DNA from: an uncultured Dokdonia sp. | GTDB taxonomy: Bacteria > Bacteroidota > Bacteroidia > Flavobacteriales > Flavobacteriaceae | Direction: 5' to 3' | Assembly (NCBI GenBank): GCA_947503305.1 | Contig: CANNDF010000008.1 | Span: forward strand, 1-64,000 | Length of the DNA stretch: 64,000 bases | Shown: positions 26,258-35,609 of the stretch, piece by piece | Layout: the number at the start of each line of letters is the position of its first letter | Numbering within the stretch: the first letter of the stretch is position 1 | The notes under the pieces: generated by a model | What the model was told of the DNA's origin: nothing | Databases searched by the model: none | The model's input: only the letters and a program-made list of their open reading frames with translations | Translations under genes and position numbers: made by a program

Positions 26258-27334
26258 ATGAAAATCTTAGATTGGTATATAGTAAAAAGATACATCGGGA
26301 CTTTTGCCATGATGTTATTGCTATTTATCCCTATCGGAATAACCGTAAATCTTGCGGAGAAGATCGATAAGATGCTTGCAAATGATGTCCCATTTGTGGA
26401 GATAGCAATCTATTATTTAAACTTTACTATTTATTTTGCAAATCTGTTATTTCCTCTCTTTCTTTTTTTATCGGTCATTTGGTTTACTTCTAAACTAGCA
26501 AACAATACAGAGGTGATTGCTTTTTTGAGTAGTGGAGTTTCTTTTTGGCGTTTTTTAAGACCCTATATGATAGGGGCGACTATTGTTTCTTTAGGCGCAT
26601 TTGTGTTAGGTACTTATCTGGCACCAAAAGCGAGTAAAGGATATCAAGAGTTTATTTTTGAGTACTTAAAAAAAGGAAGAAACGATCGAGAGACTCAGGA
26701 TGTATATCGCCAGATAGCAGAAGGAGATTATATATATGTAAGTAGTTTTAGTCCAAAAACTAAAACGGGACGTAATTTTACATGGGAACATTTTGATGAT
26801 AATTCTATGACGTATAAAATTTCTGCAGCTCGTTTAAAATTTAATGAAAAAGACACCACATATACGTTATTCAATTACAAAAAACGAATTGTAGGGACAG
26901 ATGGTGATATTCTGGAGAGTAGAGCAAAAGTAGATACAACTTTTGCTTTTGACCTTGATGATTTGACGCCTGTACAATATATAGCAGAAACATTAAGTAC
27001 ACCAGAATTACGAGACTTTATAGAAAAAGAAAGAACCAGAGGGTCGTCATACATAAGTAGATATGAAGTGACACTACAGAAACGTTTTAGCCTTCCTGTA
27101 GCAGCTTATATCCTTACCATTATAGCAGTTGCAGTTTCGTCTATGAAACGTCGTGGCGGTATGGGGATTAACTTGGCGTTTGGTATTTTATTAGCCTTTA
27201 TTTTCATATTTTTTGATAAGATTTTTGGGACATTAGCAGAACAATCAGATTTTCCTCCTTTAGTAGCGGTTTGGTTTCCTAATGCTCTGTTTGCTATTTT
27301 AGCAGTATATCTATTGCAAAATGCAAAACGCTAA
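26258..27334 (+). CDS. LptF/LptG family LPS export permease
   Basis: 358 residues. Six membrane helices: three at the N-terminus (about 12-35, 48-75, 100-122), a periplasmic beta-jellyroll region (about 130-270) and three at the C-terminus (about 285-355). This is the layout of LptF/LptG, which with LptB extracts LPS from the inner membrane and passes it to LptC. The sequence does not say which of the two it is. It begins on the base after the tgt stop and overlaps the EamA gene by 14 bases. Confidence 0.88.
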   Translation: MKILDWYIVKRYIGTFAMMLLLFIPIGITVNLAEKIDKMLANDVPFVEIAIYYLNFTIYFANLLFPLFLFLSVIWFTSKLANNTEVIAFLSSGVSFWRFLRPYMIGATIVSLGAFVLGTYLAPKASKGYQEFIFEYLKKGRNDRETQDVYRQIAEGDYIYVSSFSPKTKTGRNFTWEHFDDNSMTYKISAARLKFNEKDTTYTLFNYKKRIVGTDGDILESRAKVDTTFAFDLDDLTPVQYIAETLSTPELRDFIEKERTRGSSYISRYEVTLQKRFSLPVAAYILTIIAVAVSSMKRRGGMGINLAFGILLAFIFIFFDKIFGTLAEQSDFPPLVAVWFPNALFAILAVYLLQNAKR

Positions 27335-28223
27335 ACTAGGAAGTTATCTTCATTACCATCTGATCGTATTTATCTGGGGTTTTACAGCAGTTTTGGGAGC
27401 GCTTATACAAATAGATGCTTTGCCCTTGGTGTGGTATCGTATGGGATTGGCCAGTATTTTTATTTACCTCTATATAAAAGTAAAAAAAATAGATAGTACA
27501 CTTTCAAAAAAAGATGCTGTTGTCTTTACTATTGCAGGGATTATCATAGCATTACACTGGGTGACTTTTTTTGAAGCTATTAAAGTGTCTAATGTTTCTA
27601 TTACGCTAGCAATGATGAGTACTGGTGCATTTTTTACAGCGTTATTAGAACCTATTTTTTATAAACGAAAACTCATTTGGTATGAATTGCTATTTGGCGC
27701 TATTGTGGTAGCAGCGCTTTATCTCATATTTGAAGTGCAACCTGAATATAGATTGGGAATAGGACTTGCATTACTATCTGCTTTTTTATCTGCTGTATTT
27801 ACCTTGATTAATGGAAAGATTATCCATAATCACAATCCAACAAAAATCTCATTTTATGAATTGTTAATAGGGGCATTATTTATTACAGTGTATTTCGCTT
27901 TCGCGAAAGCGGATACTTTTTTTTCAAAATCATTTTACATATTATCAGAAACAGATTGGATCTATCTTTTTATACTAGCATCTGTTTGTACAGCATATGC
28001 CTTTATTGCTGCTGTAAAAGTGATGCGCTATTTAAGCCCTTATACTGTGATGCTTACCATCAATCTAGAGCCTGTATATGGAATTTTACTTGCTTTTTTT
28101 GTTTTTGGTGATAAAGAAAAAATGAGTGTTGAGTTTTATTATGGGGCAGGTATTATACTAGCTGTAGTACTCGCAAATGGGGTATTAAAAAACAGTGACT
28201 ATTTTCTGAAGAAAAAATCATGA
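27321..28223 (+). CDS. EamA/DMT superfamily transporter
   Basis: 300 residues with ten predicted membrane helices in two EamA repeats (about 10-135 and 150-290). Substrate unknown; family members export amino acids, nucleosides or other metabolites. The loop between the second-half helices is encoded by the dispersed palindrome (FAFAKAD). It overlaps the LptF/G-type gene by 14 bases. Confidence 0.85.
   Translation: MQNAKLGSYLHYHLIVFIWGFTAVLGALIQIDALPLVWYRMGLASIFIYLYIKVKKIDSTLSKKDAVVFTIAGIIIALHWVTFFEAIKVSNVSITLAMMSTGAFFTALLEPIFYKRKLIWYELLFGAIVVAALYLIFEVQPEYRLGIGLALLSAFLSAVFTLINGKIIHNHNPTKISFYELLIGALFITVYFAFAKADTFFSKSFYILSETDWIYLFILASVCTAYAFIAAVKVMRYLSPYTVMLTINLEPVYGILLAFFVFGDKEKMSVEFYYGAGIILAVVLANGVLKNSDYFLKKKS
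27896..27911. repeat. Dispersed palindrome, copy 6 (in EamA gene)
   Basis: A perfect 16-base palindrome read as FAFAKAD, at a membrane-helix end as in the glycosyltransferase copy. Confidence 0.95.
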
Positions 28224-28243
28224 CAACTCGATTAGAAAACTAT

Positions 28244-28251
28244 TATCTTTG
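28244..28251 (+). promoter_or_regulatory. -7 element of accA
   Basis: TATCTTTG matches TAnnTTTG, 52 bases before the accA ATG. No clear TTG is at the expected distance. Confidence 0.4.
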
Positions 28252-28303
28252 TATAACCTAACATGTCTTTATATTTATTAATTAGAGAGACAATAAAAAA
28301 TAA

Positions 28304-29257
28304 ATGGAATATTTAGATTTTGAATTACCCATTAAAGAGCTAGAAGAACAACTAGAGAAATGTGCTATAATAGGTGCAGAGAGTAATGTAGATGTGAGTC
28401 AAACTTGCAAACAAATTGAAAAGAAGCTCGCACAAACAAAAAAAGATATATACAAGAACTTGACATCTTGGCAACGTGTACAATTATCACGTCATCCTAA
28501 TCGTCCATATACCCTCGATTATATAAATGCTATATGTGGTGATACTTTCTTAGAGCTACATGGAGATCGTAATGTAAAAGACGATAAAGCAATGATAGGT
28601 GGTCTCGGAAAGATAGGAGACCAGAGTTATATGTTCGTAGGGCAACAAAAAGGCTATAATACAAAGACAAGACAATATCGGAACTTTGGTATGGCAAACC
28701 CTGAAGGATACCGTAAAGCACTGCGATTGATGAAGAGTGCCGAAAAATTTGGAGTCCCAGTAGTCACTATTATTGATACTCCAGGCGCATATCCTGGTCT
28801 CGAAGCAGAAGAACGTGGTCAAGGAGAAGCAATTGCACGTAATATTCTAGAGATGACCCGTCTTAAAGTACCTATTATTGTTGTTATTATAGGAGAAGGT
28901 GCTAGTGGAGGTGCGTTAGGTATAGGTGTGGGAGATAAAGTACTTATGTTAGAAAACACTTGGTACTCTGTAATTTCTCCAGAATCCTGCTCTTCTATTT
29001 TATGGCGTAGTTGGGAGTTTAAAGAACAAGCGGCAGATGCTCTTAAGTTAACTGCTTCTGATATGAAGAAACAAAAGATTATAGACGAAATTGTCAAAGA
29101 ACCTTTAGGAGGTGCACATGCCAATAGAGAAGAAACTTTTGATACTGTAAAAAAAGCAATAGAAGCATCATATAATGAGTTTAAAAACTTATCACCAAAA
29201 GATCTAGTTGCTCAACGCATGGAAAAATATTCTCAAATGGGAGTCTTTAAAGGCTAA
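28304..29257 (+). CDS. accA: Acetyl-CoA carboxylase carboxyltransferase subunit alpha
   Basis: 317 residues, standard length. With AccD it moves the carboxyl group from carboxybiotin to acetyl-CoA, the first step of fatty acid synthesis. Motifs: [63 protein letters not shown], and the oxyanion-hole [12 protein letters not shown]. It is a single-gene unit followed by the terminator at 29281-29313. Confidence 0.97.
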   Translation: MEYLDFELPIKELEEQLEKCAIIGAESNVDVSQTCKQIEKKLAQTKKDIYKNLTSWQRVQLSRHPNRPYTLDYINAICGDTFLELHGDRNVKDDKAMIGGLGKIGDQSYMFVGQQKGYNTKTRQYRNFGMANPEGYRKALRLMKSAEKFGVPVVTIIDTPGAYPGLEAEERGQGEAIARNILEMTRLKVPIIVVIIGEGASGGALGIGVGDKVLMLENTWYSVISPESCSSILWRSWEFKEQAADALKLTASDMKKQKIIDEIVKEPLGGAHANREETFDTVKKAIEASYNEFKNLSPKDLVAQRMEKYSQMGVFKG

Positions 29258-29280
29258 TCCCCATTTTATCACTTGCTATC

Positions 29281-29313
29281 AAAATCTGAGGTATATGCAC
29301 TTCGGATTTTTTT
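29281..29313 (+). terminator. Terminator after accA
   Basis: AAAATCTGA pairs with TCGGATTTT (one wobble) around a 12-base loop, followed by T. Confidence 0.6.
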
Positions 29314-29317
29314 AGGG

Positions 29318-29346
29318 ATATCAACAATAAATAAGATTTATCAACA
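29318..29346 (+). promoter_or_regulatory. Two DnaA-box-like sites upstream of dnaB
   Basis: ATATCAACA at 29318-29326 and TTATCAACA at 29338-29346 are direct repeats 20 bases apart start to start, close to two helical turns. Both resemble the DnaA box TTATCCACA (one or two differences). They lie about 80 bases before the dnaB start. Confidence 0.45.
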
Positions 29347-29413
29347 GTTGCATTGTTAATGAGGTGTGAAGATTAGACCTTAGTCAGAATCGTGTCTCCC
29401 TTAACAATTTGTT

Positions 29414-29421
29414 TACTTTCG
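29414..29421 (+). promoter_or_regulatory. Putative -7 element of dnaB
   Basis: TACTTTCG is one base from TAnnTTTG and ends five bases before the dnaB ATG at 29427. Confidence 0.4.
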
Positions 29422-29426
29422 TAGCC

Positions 29427-30956
29427 ATGGAAAAAATCAAACCTACACCTGCCTTTAACATAGCTAAAGGACAAGTTATTCCTTTGGAGAAAGGGAAAAT
29501 ACCTCCTCAAGCCCTTGATTTAGAGGTTGTTGTGTTAGGTGCTTTGATGATTGATAAAAAAGGAGTTGATGAAGTAATCGATATCCTTAGTCCAGAAGTT
29601 TTTTATAAAGACCAACACCAATACATTTTTGAAGCCATTCGAATTCTTTTTGAGGAAGGGCAACCAGTTGACTTATTAACTGTTTCTGAGCAACTTAAGA
29701 AAATGGCGAAGCTGGATGCTGCTGGAGGGGATTATTATTTGATTCAACTTACACAAAAAGTAGCTTCATCTGCACATATTGAATACCATGCTCGTATTAT
29801 TCTTCAAAAATTTATACAACGTTCATTGATTAAAATTTCTAATGAAATTATTGAAGATGCCTACGATGATACTACTGACGTATTTGATCTTTTAGATACT
29901 GCAGAGAGTAAATTATATGAAGTTACTCAAGGGAATGTAAAACGTAGTAGTGAATCTGCCCAGAATCTTGTTATACAAGCTAAAAAGAAAATAGAAGAAA
30001 TCTCTAATAAAGAAGGACTTTCTGGAATCCCTACTGGATTTACAAAAGTAGATGCATTGACATCTGGATGGCAACCTAGTGATTTAATTATTGTTGCTGC
30101 ACGTCCAGGTATGGGTAAAACCGCAATGACATTGACAATGGCACGTAATATGGCTGTAGATCAAAATATTCCTGTTGCCTTTTTCTCTCTAGAGATGTCT
30201 TCTGTACAATTGATCACACGTTTAATATCATCAGAAACAGGACTTTCTTCAGAAAAATTACGTACAGGAAAATTAGAGAAGCATGAGTGGGAACAATTAA
30301 ATGTAAAGGTAAAAAGCCTAGAAAAAGCACCTTTGTATATAGATGATACTCCTTCACTTTCCATTTTTGATCTTCGAGCAAAGGCGAGAAGACTGGCCTC
30401 TCAATTTGGTATAAAAATCATCATGATTGATTACTTACAGTTAATGACTGGAGGATCAAATCAGAAAGGAGGAAATCGCGAGCAAGAAATCTCTATGATT
30501 TCAAGGAACTTAAAAGCGCTTGCCAAAGAGCTTGCAGTCCCTGTGATCGCATTATCTCAATTATCACGTGCTGTAGAAACCCGTGGAGGAAGTAAACGTC
30601 CTTTGCTTTCTGACCTTCGTGAATCGGGAGCGATTGAGCAAGATGCAGATATTGTATCTTTTATTTATCGTCCTGAATATTATAAAATAGAAGAATGGGA
30701 TGATGAAGAACGTAGCCCTACAGAAGGACAAGGAGAGTTTATTGTCGCAAAGCATCGTAACGGAGGACTTGATAATATACGTTTAAAGTTTATCGGACAC
30801 TTAGGTAAATTTGATAATCTTGACGACTTTAGTACCCCCTATGAATTCCATAGTAGTATGAATGCTGCTGCAAATGATGATACCTTTAAGCCAGATAACC
30901 TCCCATCACCCGATCAAGCTTTTGGAGGAGAAGAAGAAGATGGAGTTCCATTTTAG
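29427..30956 (+). CDS. dnaB: Replicative DNA helicase DnaB
   Basis: 509 residues from the ATG at 29427; an in-frame TTG at 29409 falls in the promoter element. DnaB is the hexameric fork helicase. The N-terminal domain starts at PPQALDLEVVVLGALMID, and the RecA-like core has Walker A ARPGMGKTA (near residue 230), FFSLEMSS, IIMIDYLQLM and SDLRESGAIEQDAD. The C-terminal tail is acidic (GGEEEDG). No intein is present. Two DnaA-box-like sites lie upstream. Confidence 0.97.
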   Translation: MEKIKPTPAFNIAKGQVIPLEKGKIPPQALDLEVVVLGALMIDKKGVDEVIDILSPEVFYKDQHQYIFEAIRILFEEGQPVDLLTVSEQLKKMAKLDAAGGDYYLIQLTQKVASSAHIEYHARIILQKFIQRSLIKISNEIIEDAYDDTTDVFDLLDTAESKLYEVTQGNVKRSSESAQNLVIQAKKKIEEISNKEGLSGIPTGFTKVDALTSGWQPSDLIIVAARPGMGKTAMTLTMARNMAVDQNIPVAFFSLEMSSVQLITRLISSETGLSSEKLRTGKLEKHEWEQLNVKVKSLEKAPLYIDDTPSLSIFDLRAKARRLASQFGIKIIMIDYLQLMTGGSNQKGGNREQEISMISRNLKALAKELAVPVIALSQLSRAVETRGGSKRPLLSDLRESGAIEQDADIVSFIYRPEYYKIEEWDDEERSPTEGQGEFIVAKHRNGGLDNIRLKFIGHLGKFDNLDDFSTPYEFHSSMNAAANDDTFKPDNLPSPDQAFGGEEEDGVPF

Positions 30957-31089
30957 ATAGATGGATACCCATTGCATGGAACATGCATACAATGAATCAT
31001 AATATCTCCTTAAATCAAATCACCGGCATCACTTTTGTCATAACAATTCCGTATTTTTAAACGTTACATACTATACAACTACATAGTTT

Positions 31090-32361
31090 ATGTACTTGCT
31101 TATGAAAAGAATATTTGTATTACTAGTCTTTGTGCTGTCTAGCCATTTCGCGCAAGCGTCATATATATTACTGCCCATGGATGTAGATGGGCAGCGAGAA
31201 CACTTAAAAGCCTATGGGATTACCTACTGGACGTTAGACCAACAAATCAAAGTAAAATGGTTGCTCAATTATAGAGGAGGGTCTTTTTTATTACCTGATA
31301 CAGAAGAAATAAGAAGAGAGTGTACCATACGAGGGGTCTCTTATGAAGTACTCTCCGATGGGAAAACGGAAGAGTTGCTAACCATGATTAGTAGTCCTTC
31401 TCAAAATATGGAGGCAGTAGTATTAGAAAAAGCTCCAAAAATTGCAGTATATACTCCAGATAGTAAAGTTCCTTGGGATGATGCCGTTACAATGGTGCTT
31501 ACCTATGCAGAAATTCCGTATAAGACCATATATGATGAAGCCGTATTAAGTGATCAATTAATTTTATACGATTGGTTGCACTTACACCATGAAGATTTTA
31601 CGGGGCAATTTGGAAAGTTCTATGGAGCCTATCGATCTGCACCATGGTATATAGAAGAAAAGAAAGCTGCCGAAACACTAGCGACACAATTAGGATATGA
31701 TAAGGTATCTGAAGAAAAACGGGATGTATCATTAAAAATAAGAGATTATGTTGTAGGTGGAGGCTTTATGTTTGCCATGTGTAGTGCTACAGATAGTTTT
31801 GATATAGCATTAGCTGCCGAGGGAGTAGATATTTGCGAGCCTATGTTTGATGGGGATGCTTCAGAACCTGACTATCAATCTAAAATAGATTTTAGTAGAA
31901 CATTTGCCTTTAAAAATTTTACATTAGAACGCTCTCCCACAGTTTATGAGTTTTCTTCTATAGATATGACGCGTAAACGCCGTATTCCTTTTGAAACAGA
32001 TTACTTTACACTAAAAGATTATAGTGCAAAATGGGACCCTATTCCTACGATGTTGTGTCAAAATCATACTGCATTAGTCAAAGGGTTTATGGGGCAGACA
32101 ACTTCCTATGATTCCAATATGATCAAATCTAATGTCTTGGTAATGGGAGAAAATCTTACCAATGGAGAAGCACGTTATATTCATGGGATTAAAGGCAAAG
32201 GATTTTTTACATTCTATGGAGGGCATGATCCAGAAGATTATAGACATCGTGTGGGAGATCCTAAGACAGAGTTAGAATTACATCCTAATTCTCCAGGATA
32301 CCGTCTTATACTTAATAATGTGCTTTTTCCAGCAGCTAGAAAGAAAAAACAAAAGACGTGA
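31090..32361 (+). CDS. Conserved secreted protein of unknown function
   Basis: 423 residues. Signal peptide about 1-23 (MKRIFVLLVFVL, ending QAS); either of two ATGs (31090, 31102) could start it. The mature part begins LLPMDVDGQREHLKAYGITYW and contains LNYRGGSFLLPD, a YDWLHLHHEDFTGQFGKFY segment and a C-terminal FFTFYGGHDPEDYRH motif rich in His and Asp. I recall homologues in Bacteroidota carried under the label asparagine synthetase B, but none of that enzyme's motifs are here and the protein is exported, so I do not adopt that name. The HEQTH protein gene starts 10 bases after it. Confidence 0.8.
   Translation: MYLLMKRIFVLLVFVLSSHFAQASYILLPMDVDGQREHLKAYGITYWTLDQQIKVKWLLNYRGGSFLLPDTEEIRRECTIRGVSYEVLSDGKTEELLTMISSPSQNMEAVVLEKAPKIAVYTPDSKVPWDDAVTMVLTYAEIPYKTIYDEAVLSDQLILYDWLHLHHEDFTGQFGKFYGAYRSAPWYIEEKKAAETLATQLGYDKVSEEKRDVSLKIRDYVVGGGFMFAMCSATDSFDIALAAEGVDICEPMFDGDASEPDYQSKIDFSRTFAFKNFTLERSPTVYEFSSIDMTRKRRIPFETDYFTLKDYSAKWDPIPTMLCQNHTALVKGFMGQTTSYDSNMIKSNVLVMGENLTNGEARYIHGIKGKGFFTFYGGHDPEDYRHRVGDPKTELELHPNSPGYRLILNNVLFPAARKKKQKT
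31146..31158. repeat. Decayed copy of the dispersed palindrome
   Basis: TTTCGCGCAAGCG differs from the intact form at one core base. Read as HFAQAS at the end of a signal peptide. Confidence 0.5.
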
Positions 32362-32371
32362 TCACGTGAAT

Positions 32372-32887
32372 ATGAAAAAATCATCCATACTCATCTGTAT
32401 TATTCTTAGTTCATTTATAAGTCCTCCAGATCGTATTGCATGGAAACCTGATCAACGCTTACAATGGTCAGATTTTAAAGGGCAACCAGATGCATTAGAT
32501 GGATATGTAGCAAGTACAAGTAGTGGTATGAGTCAGTCATATGCTATAGATGGCCACGGATTTTTAAAAAAAGAAGAAACAGAAGTTACAGCTCATTTTT
32601 ATCCAGAGTTCTCATGGTATAGAGCAAAAGATACTACATATGCATTATTACGTCATGAACAGACACATTTTGATATTACAGAAATACATGTGCGCTTACT
32701 GAAAGATCGTATTGCCAATTTTTCTTTTTCATCAAATTCTAAAGTAGAGATTAAAGCATTATACGATCAAGTAGAGAAAGAGCGAAGAGCTATGCAAGCA
32801 TTATTTGATAAGGAAACAGATCATTCCCGAAATAAAGAAGTAGAAATTGAGTGGGAGCAAAAAATATATCTACGTTTAACCCAATAA
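32372..32887 (+). CDS. Secreted DUF922-like protein with HExxH motif
   Basis: 171 residues from the ATG at 32372, where a signal-like helix begins (MKKSSILICIILSSF). The centre holds RHEQTHFDITEIHVR: HEQTH is an HExxH zinc-protease motif, with a Glu four residues later as a possible third ligand. WSDFKG and the HFYPEFSW segment resemble DUF922 proteins, which are presumed zinc-dependent proteases. It follows the unknown secreted protein gene by ten bases, so the two may act on a shared envelope target. Confidence 0.75.
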   Translation: MKKSSILICIILSSFISPPDRIAWKPDQRLQWSDFKGQPDALDGYVASTSSGMSQSYAIDGHGFLKKEETEVTAHFYPEFSWYRAKDTTYALLRHEQTHFDITEIHVRLLKDRIANFSFSSNSKVEIKALYDQVEKERRAMQALFDKETDHSRNKEVEIEWEQKIYLRLTQ

Positions 32888-32932
32888 AAAAAGCGCCTTA
32901 TATAAAATAGAGCGCTTTTTTTAAATTGTATA
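32886..32932. terminator. Bidirectional terminator
   Basis: An 11-base stem (AAAAAAAGCGC / GCGCTTTTTTT) around a 25-base loop separates convergent genes. Confidence 0.7.
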
Positions 32933-32941
32933 TACCTCTTC

Positions 32942-33481
32942 TTAGTTATAGAAAGGCACTTCTACGAGTGTAGTGTCCCATCCAAGTAACATGTGGTATC
33001 CTTTGTCAACGGCTTTAAATCCTATTCCAAAAGCTTCTACTTCTTTATTGCTTGTAGATGCTACAGGTACTTTAATACGAGCAACGTCTTTGCTTTCATC
33101 ATACGAGTAGTGACCCCACTCATCAAGAGCAGAATTTAAGATAATAGTCCATTCTTTTTCTCCAGGAATTGTAAATAAAGAATAAGTTCCAGCTTTTACA
33201 AGTTTGTCACCTACTTTATAATCTTGGAATAATTTGACTTCTGTTGCTTCATCAGCACCCGTGCGCCATACTTTATCAAATGGAACTAAACTTCCAAAAA
33301 TATCACGCCCTTTCTTCATAGGACGGCTATAGATTACTTTAATAGTAGGTGCAGCACGACGATCAGCTTTTGCATAGGCAATGTCTGTTGGACTTTTTTG
33401 AATAGGTGCAAACTGCGCTTGTAGGTCAGATAAGTTAAAAACAATTCCCAAAACAAGAACTGCGATCATTTTGATTTTCAT
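32942..33481 (-). CDS. Secreted DUF2911 domain protein
   Basis: 179 residues. Signal peptide about 1-22 (ending LQAQ). The DUF2911 domain fills the rest: IKVIYSRPMKKGRDIFGSLVPFDKVWRTGADEAT, then AGTYSLFTIPGEKEWTIILN and the DVARIKVPV segment. Function is not known; these proteins are common in Bacteroidota. It is a single gene with a -7 element at 33526-33533. Confidence 0.88.
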   Translation of the reverse strand: MKIKMIAVLVLGIVFNLSDLQAQFAPIQKSPTDIAYAKADRRAAPTIKVIYSRPMKKGRDIFGSLVPFDKVWRTGADEATEVKLFQDYKVGDKLVKAGTYSLFTIPGEKEWTIILNSALDEWGHYSYDESKDVARIKVPVASTSNKEVEAFGIGFKAVDKGYHMLLGWDTTLVEVPFYN

Positions 33482-33525
33482 AATATAGGTTTATAAGTTG
33501 TTTGTGAATATTTATTGGTTTACTA

Positions 33526-33533
33526 CAAATGTA
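33526..33533 (-). promoter_or_regulatory. -7 element of the DUF2911 gene
   Basis: TACATTTG on the minus strand matches TAnnTTTG, 44 bases before the ATG. Confidence 0.4.
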
Positions 33534-33631
33534 AATTGGTTTTAGATAGTAGTTAGTTAATGAAATCCTAAAGATTTTAACCTGCTATTGGTCGTAATAA
33601 CAATTGAAAACTTTCAAATTATTTTTAAGTT

Positions 33632-33645
33632 CGCTTTCGCGAAAG
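33632..33645. repeat. Dispersed palindrome, copy 7 (intergenic)
   Basis: CGCTTTCGCGAAAG; the right arm is cut short (AAAG then A). The rest of the 292-base intergenic stretch 33482-33773 is very AT-rich and shows nothing else I can name. Confidence 0.9.
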
Positions 33646-33773
33646 AAAAATACTTTTATATAGATACATATATAGCATAAAAAATTACGATATGTAAGTA
33701 TATTAATAGTTATCATTTATTTATTGTAATTATATATTCATATTTGGCCTATCAAATTATTAAAATAAAAATC

Positions 33774-35444
33774 ATGTGTGGAATAGTATGTGCCTTTGAA
33801 CTCAAGCAAGATGTAACGACCTTACGCCCTCAATTGTTAGAAATGTCAAAAAGGATTCGTCACCGCGGACCCGATTGGAATGGTGTATATGATAGTAAAA
33901 ATGCAATTCTCGCCCATGAACGTCTAGCTATTGTAGATCCTTCATCGGGGAAACAGCCATTATTTAGTAAAGATAAATCTATAGTGTTGGCAGCAAATGG
34001 AGAAATATATAATCATAAAGCATTACGAGAATCACTTCAAAGTGATTATGAATTCCAAACAGCATCTGATTGCGAGATTATACTAGCGCTTTACAAAGAA
34101 AAAGGACATGACTTTTGCGATGATTTGAATGGGATCTTTGGATTTGCATTATATGATGAAGAAAAAGACGAATACTTTGTGGCTAGAGACCATATGGGAA
34201 TTATACCATTGTATATGGGATGGGATCAACATGGGACATTTTATGTAGCATCAGAGTTAAAAGCACTGGAAGGAGTATGTTCAAAAATAGAGTTATTTCC
34301 TCCAGGACATTATATGTCAAGTAAGGATGGGGAGTTGGTACGATGGTACAATCGTGACTGGATGGACTATGAAAACGTAAAAGACAATACTACGAGTATA
34401 GATGAATTACATGATGCACTTGCAGCAGCAGTAAAGCGTCAATTAATGAGTGATGTTCCGTATGGTGTCTTATTGTCAGGAGGATTAGATTCTTCTGTAA
34501 CAAGCGCACTTGCAAAACTATATGCAGACAAACGAATAGAGTCAGGAGATAAGCATGCGGCATGGTGGCCACAATTACATTCGTTTAGTATAGGTCTTGA
34601 GGGTTCTCCTGACCTTGCAGCAGCACAAGTTGTTGCTAAAGAAATAGGAACAGTTCACCATGAAATAAAGTTTACGATACAAGAAGGACTTGATGCTATA
34701 CGGGATGTGATATATCATCTGGAAACCTATGATATTACAACCATACGAGCCAGTACACCTATGTATTTAATGGCGAGAGTCATTAAATCTATGGGGGTAA
34801 AAATGGTGTTATCAGGAGAGGGTGCCGATGAGATTTTTGGAGGATATCTGTATTTTCATAAAGCTCCTAGTGCAAAAGAGTTTCATGAAGAAACCGTTCG
34901 TAAACTAGACAAATTGCATATGTATGACTGTTTACGAGCAAACAAGTCACTTGCTGCATGGGGCATAGAGGGTCGTGTACCGTTTTTGGATAAAGAATTT
35001 ATGGATGTAGCCATGCGTATTAACCCTAAGGACAAGATGATTACTAAGGAACGTCGAGGAATGGAAAAATGGGTAGTGCGTAAGGCTTTTGAAAAATACT
35101 TACCTGAGAGTGTCGCGTGGAGGCAGAAAGAACAGTTTTCTGATGGCGTAGGATATAGTTGGATAGATACACTTAAAGAAGTAGTAGATGCAGCTGTAAG
35201 TGATATACAAATGGAAAATGCGCATCACCGTTTTCCAACACATACTCCTCAGAATAAAGAAGAATTTCATTACCGTACTATTTTTGAAGAACATTTCCCA
35301 AGTGAAGCAGCAGCACTTTGTGTCCCATCTGTACCGTCTGTGGCATGTAGTACACCTATTGCATTAGAGTGGGATGAGGCATTTAAAAATATGAATGATC
35401 CATCAGGAAGAGCAGTCGCAATGGTACATGATGATGCGTATTAA
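33774..35444 (+). CDS. asnB: Asparagine synthetase B (glutamine-hydrolysing)
   Basis: 556 residues from the ATG at 33774. This start is fixed by biology: Cys2 must become the N-terminal nucleophile of the glutaminase domain (MCGIVCAFE), so the in-frame TTG at 33744 is not used. The class II amidotransferase domain covers 1-190 (RHRGPDWNG, LAIVDPSSGKQPL). The synthetase domain has the ATP pyrophosphatase loop LLSGGLDSSV and SGEGADEIFGGYLYFHKAP. It converts aspartate and glutamine to asparagine with ATP. A hairpin at 35473-35503 ends it. Confidence 0.97.
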   Translation: MCGIVCAFELKQDVTTLRPQLLEMSKRIRHRGPDWNGVYDSKNAILAHERLAIVDPSSGKQPLFSKDKSIVLAANGEIYNHKALRESLQSDYEFQTASDCEIILALYKEKGHDFCDDLNGIFGFALYDEEKDEYFVARDHMGIIPLYMGWDQHGTFYVASELKALEGVCSKIELFPPGHYMSSKDGELVRWYNRDWMDYENVKDNTTSIDELHDALAAAVKRQLMSDVPYGVLLSGGLDSSVTSALAKLYADKRIESGDKHAAWWPQLHSFSIGLEGSPDLAAAQVVAKEIGTVHHEIKFTIQEGLDAIRDVIYHLETYDITTIRASTPMYLMARVIKSMGVKMVLSGEGADEIFGGYLYFHKAPSAKEFHEETVRKLDKLHMYDCLRANKSLAAWGIEGRVPFLDKEFMDVAMRINPKDKMITKERRGMEKWVVRKAFEKYLPESVAWRQKEQFSDGVGYSWIDTLKEVVDAAVSDIQMENAHHRFPTHTPQNKEEFHYRTIFEEHFPSEAAALCVPSVPSVACSTPIALEWDEAFKNMNDPSGRAVAMVHDDAY

Positions 35445-35472
35445 AAACTATAATTATATACATGGATATAAG

Positions 35473-35503
35473 CGCTAGCAATATGCTAGCGTTTGTTGTT
35501 TTT
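35473..35503 (+). terminator. Terminator after asnB
   Basis: CGCTAGCA and TGCTAGCG form a perfect 8-base stem with a 3-base loop, followed by a T-rich tail. Confidence 0.75.
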
Positions 35504-35560
35504 AAAAAACATATAACAAATTGATAATCAATGCACTATAAATAATTCAATTAGAATGTG

Positions 35561-35584
35561 TTTTTGCTTTCGCGAAAGCAAAAA
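35561..35584. repeat. Dispersed palindrome, copy 8 (intergenic, long form)
   Basis: GCTTTCGCGAAAGC flanked by TTTTT and AAAAA, so the dyad symmetry covers 24 bases although the outer C/G pair is replaced by T/A. It lies between asnB and gyrB. Confidence 0.9.
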
Positions 35585-35609
35585 AATACCACCTATAAAG
35601 CACCTATAT

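Noticed and set aside
31090-32361. Asparagine synthetase B label for this protein
   Set aside because: It has a signal peptide and lacks the glutaminase Cys and the synthetase loop, both of which are in the real asnB at 33774.
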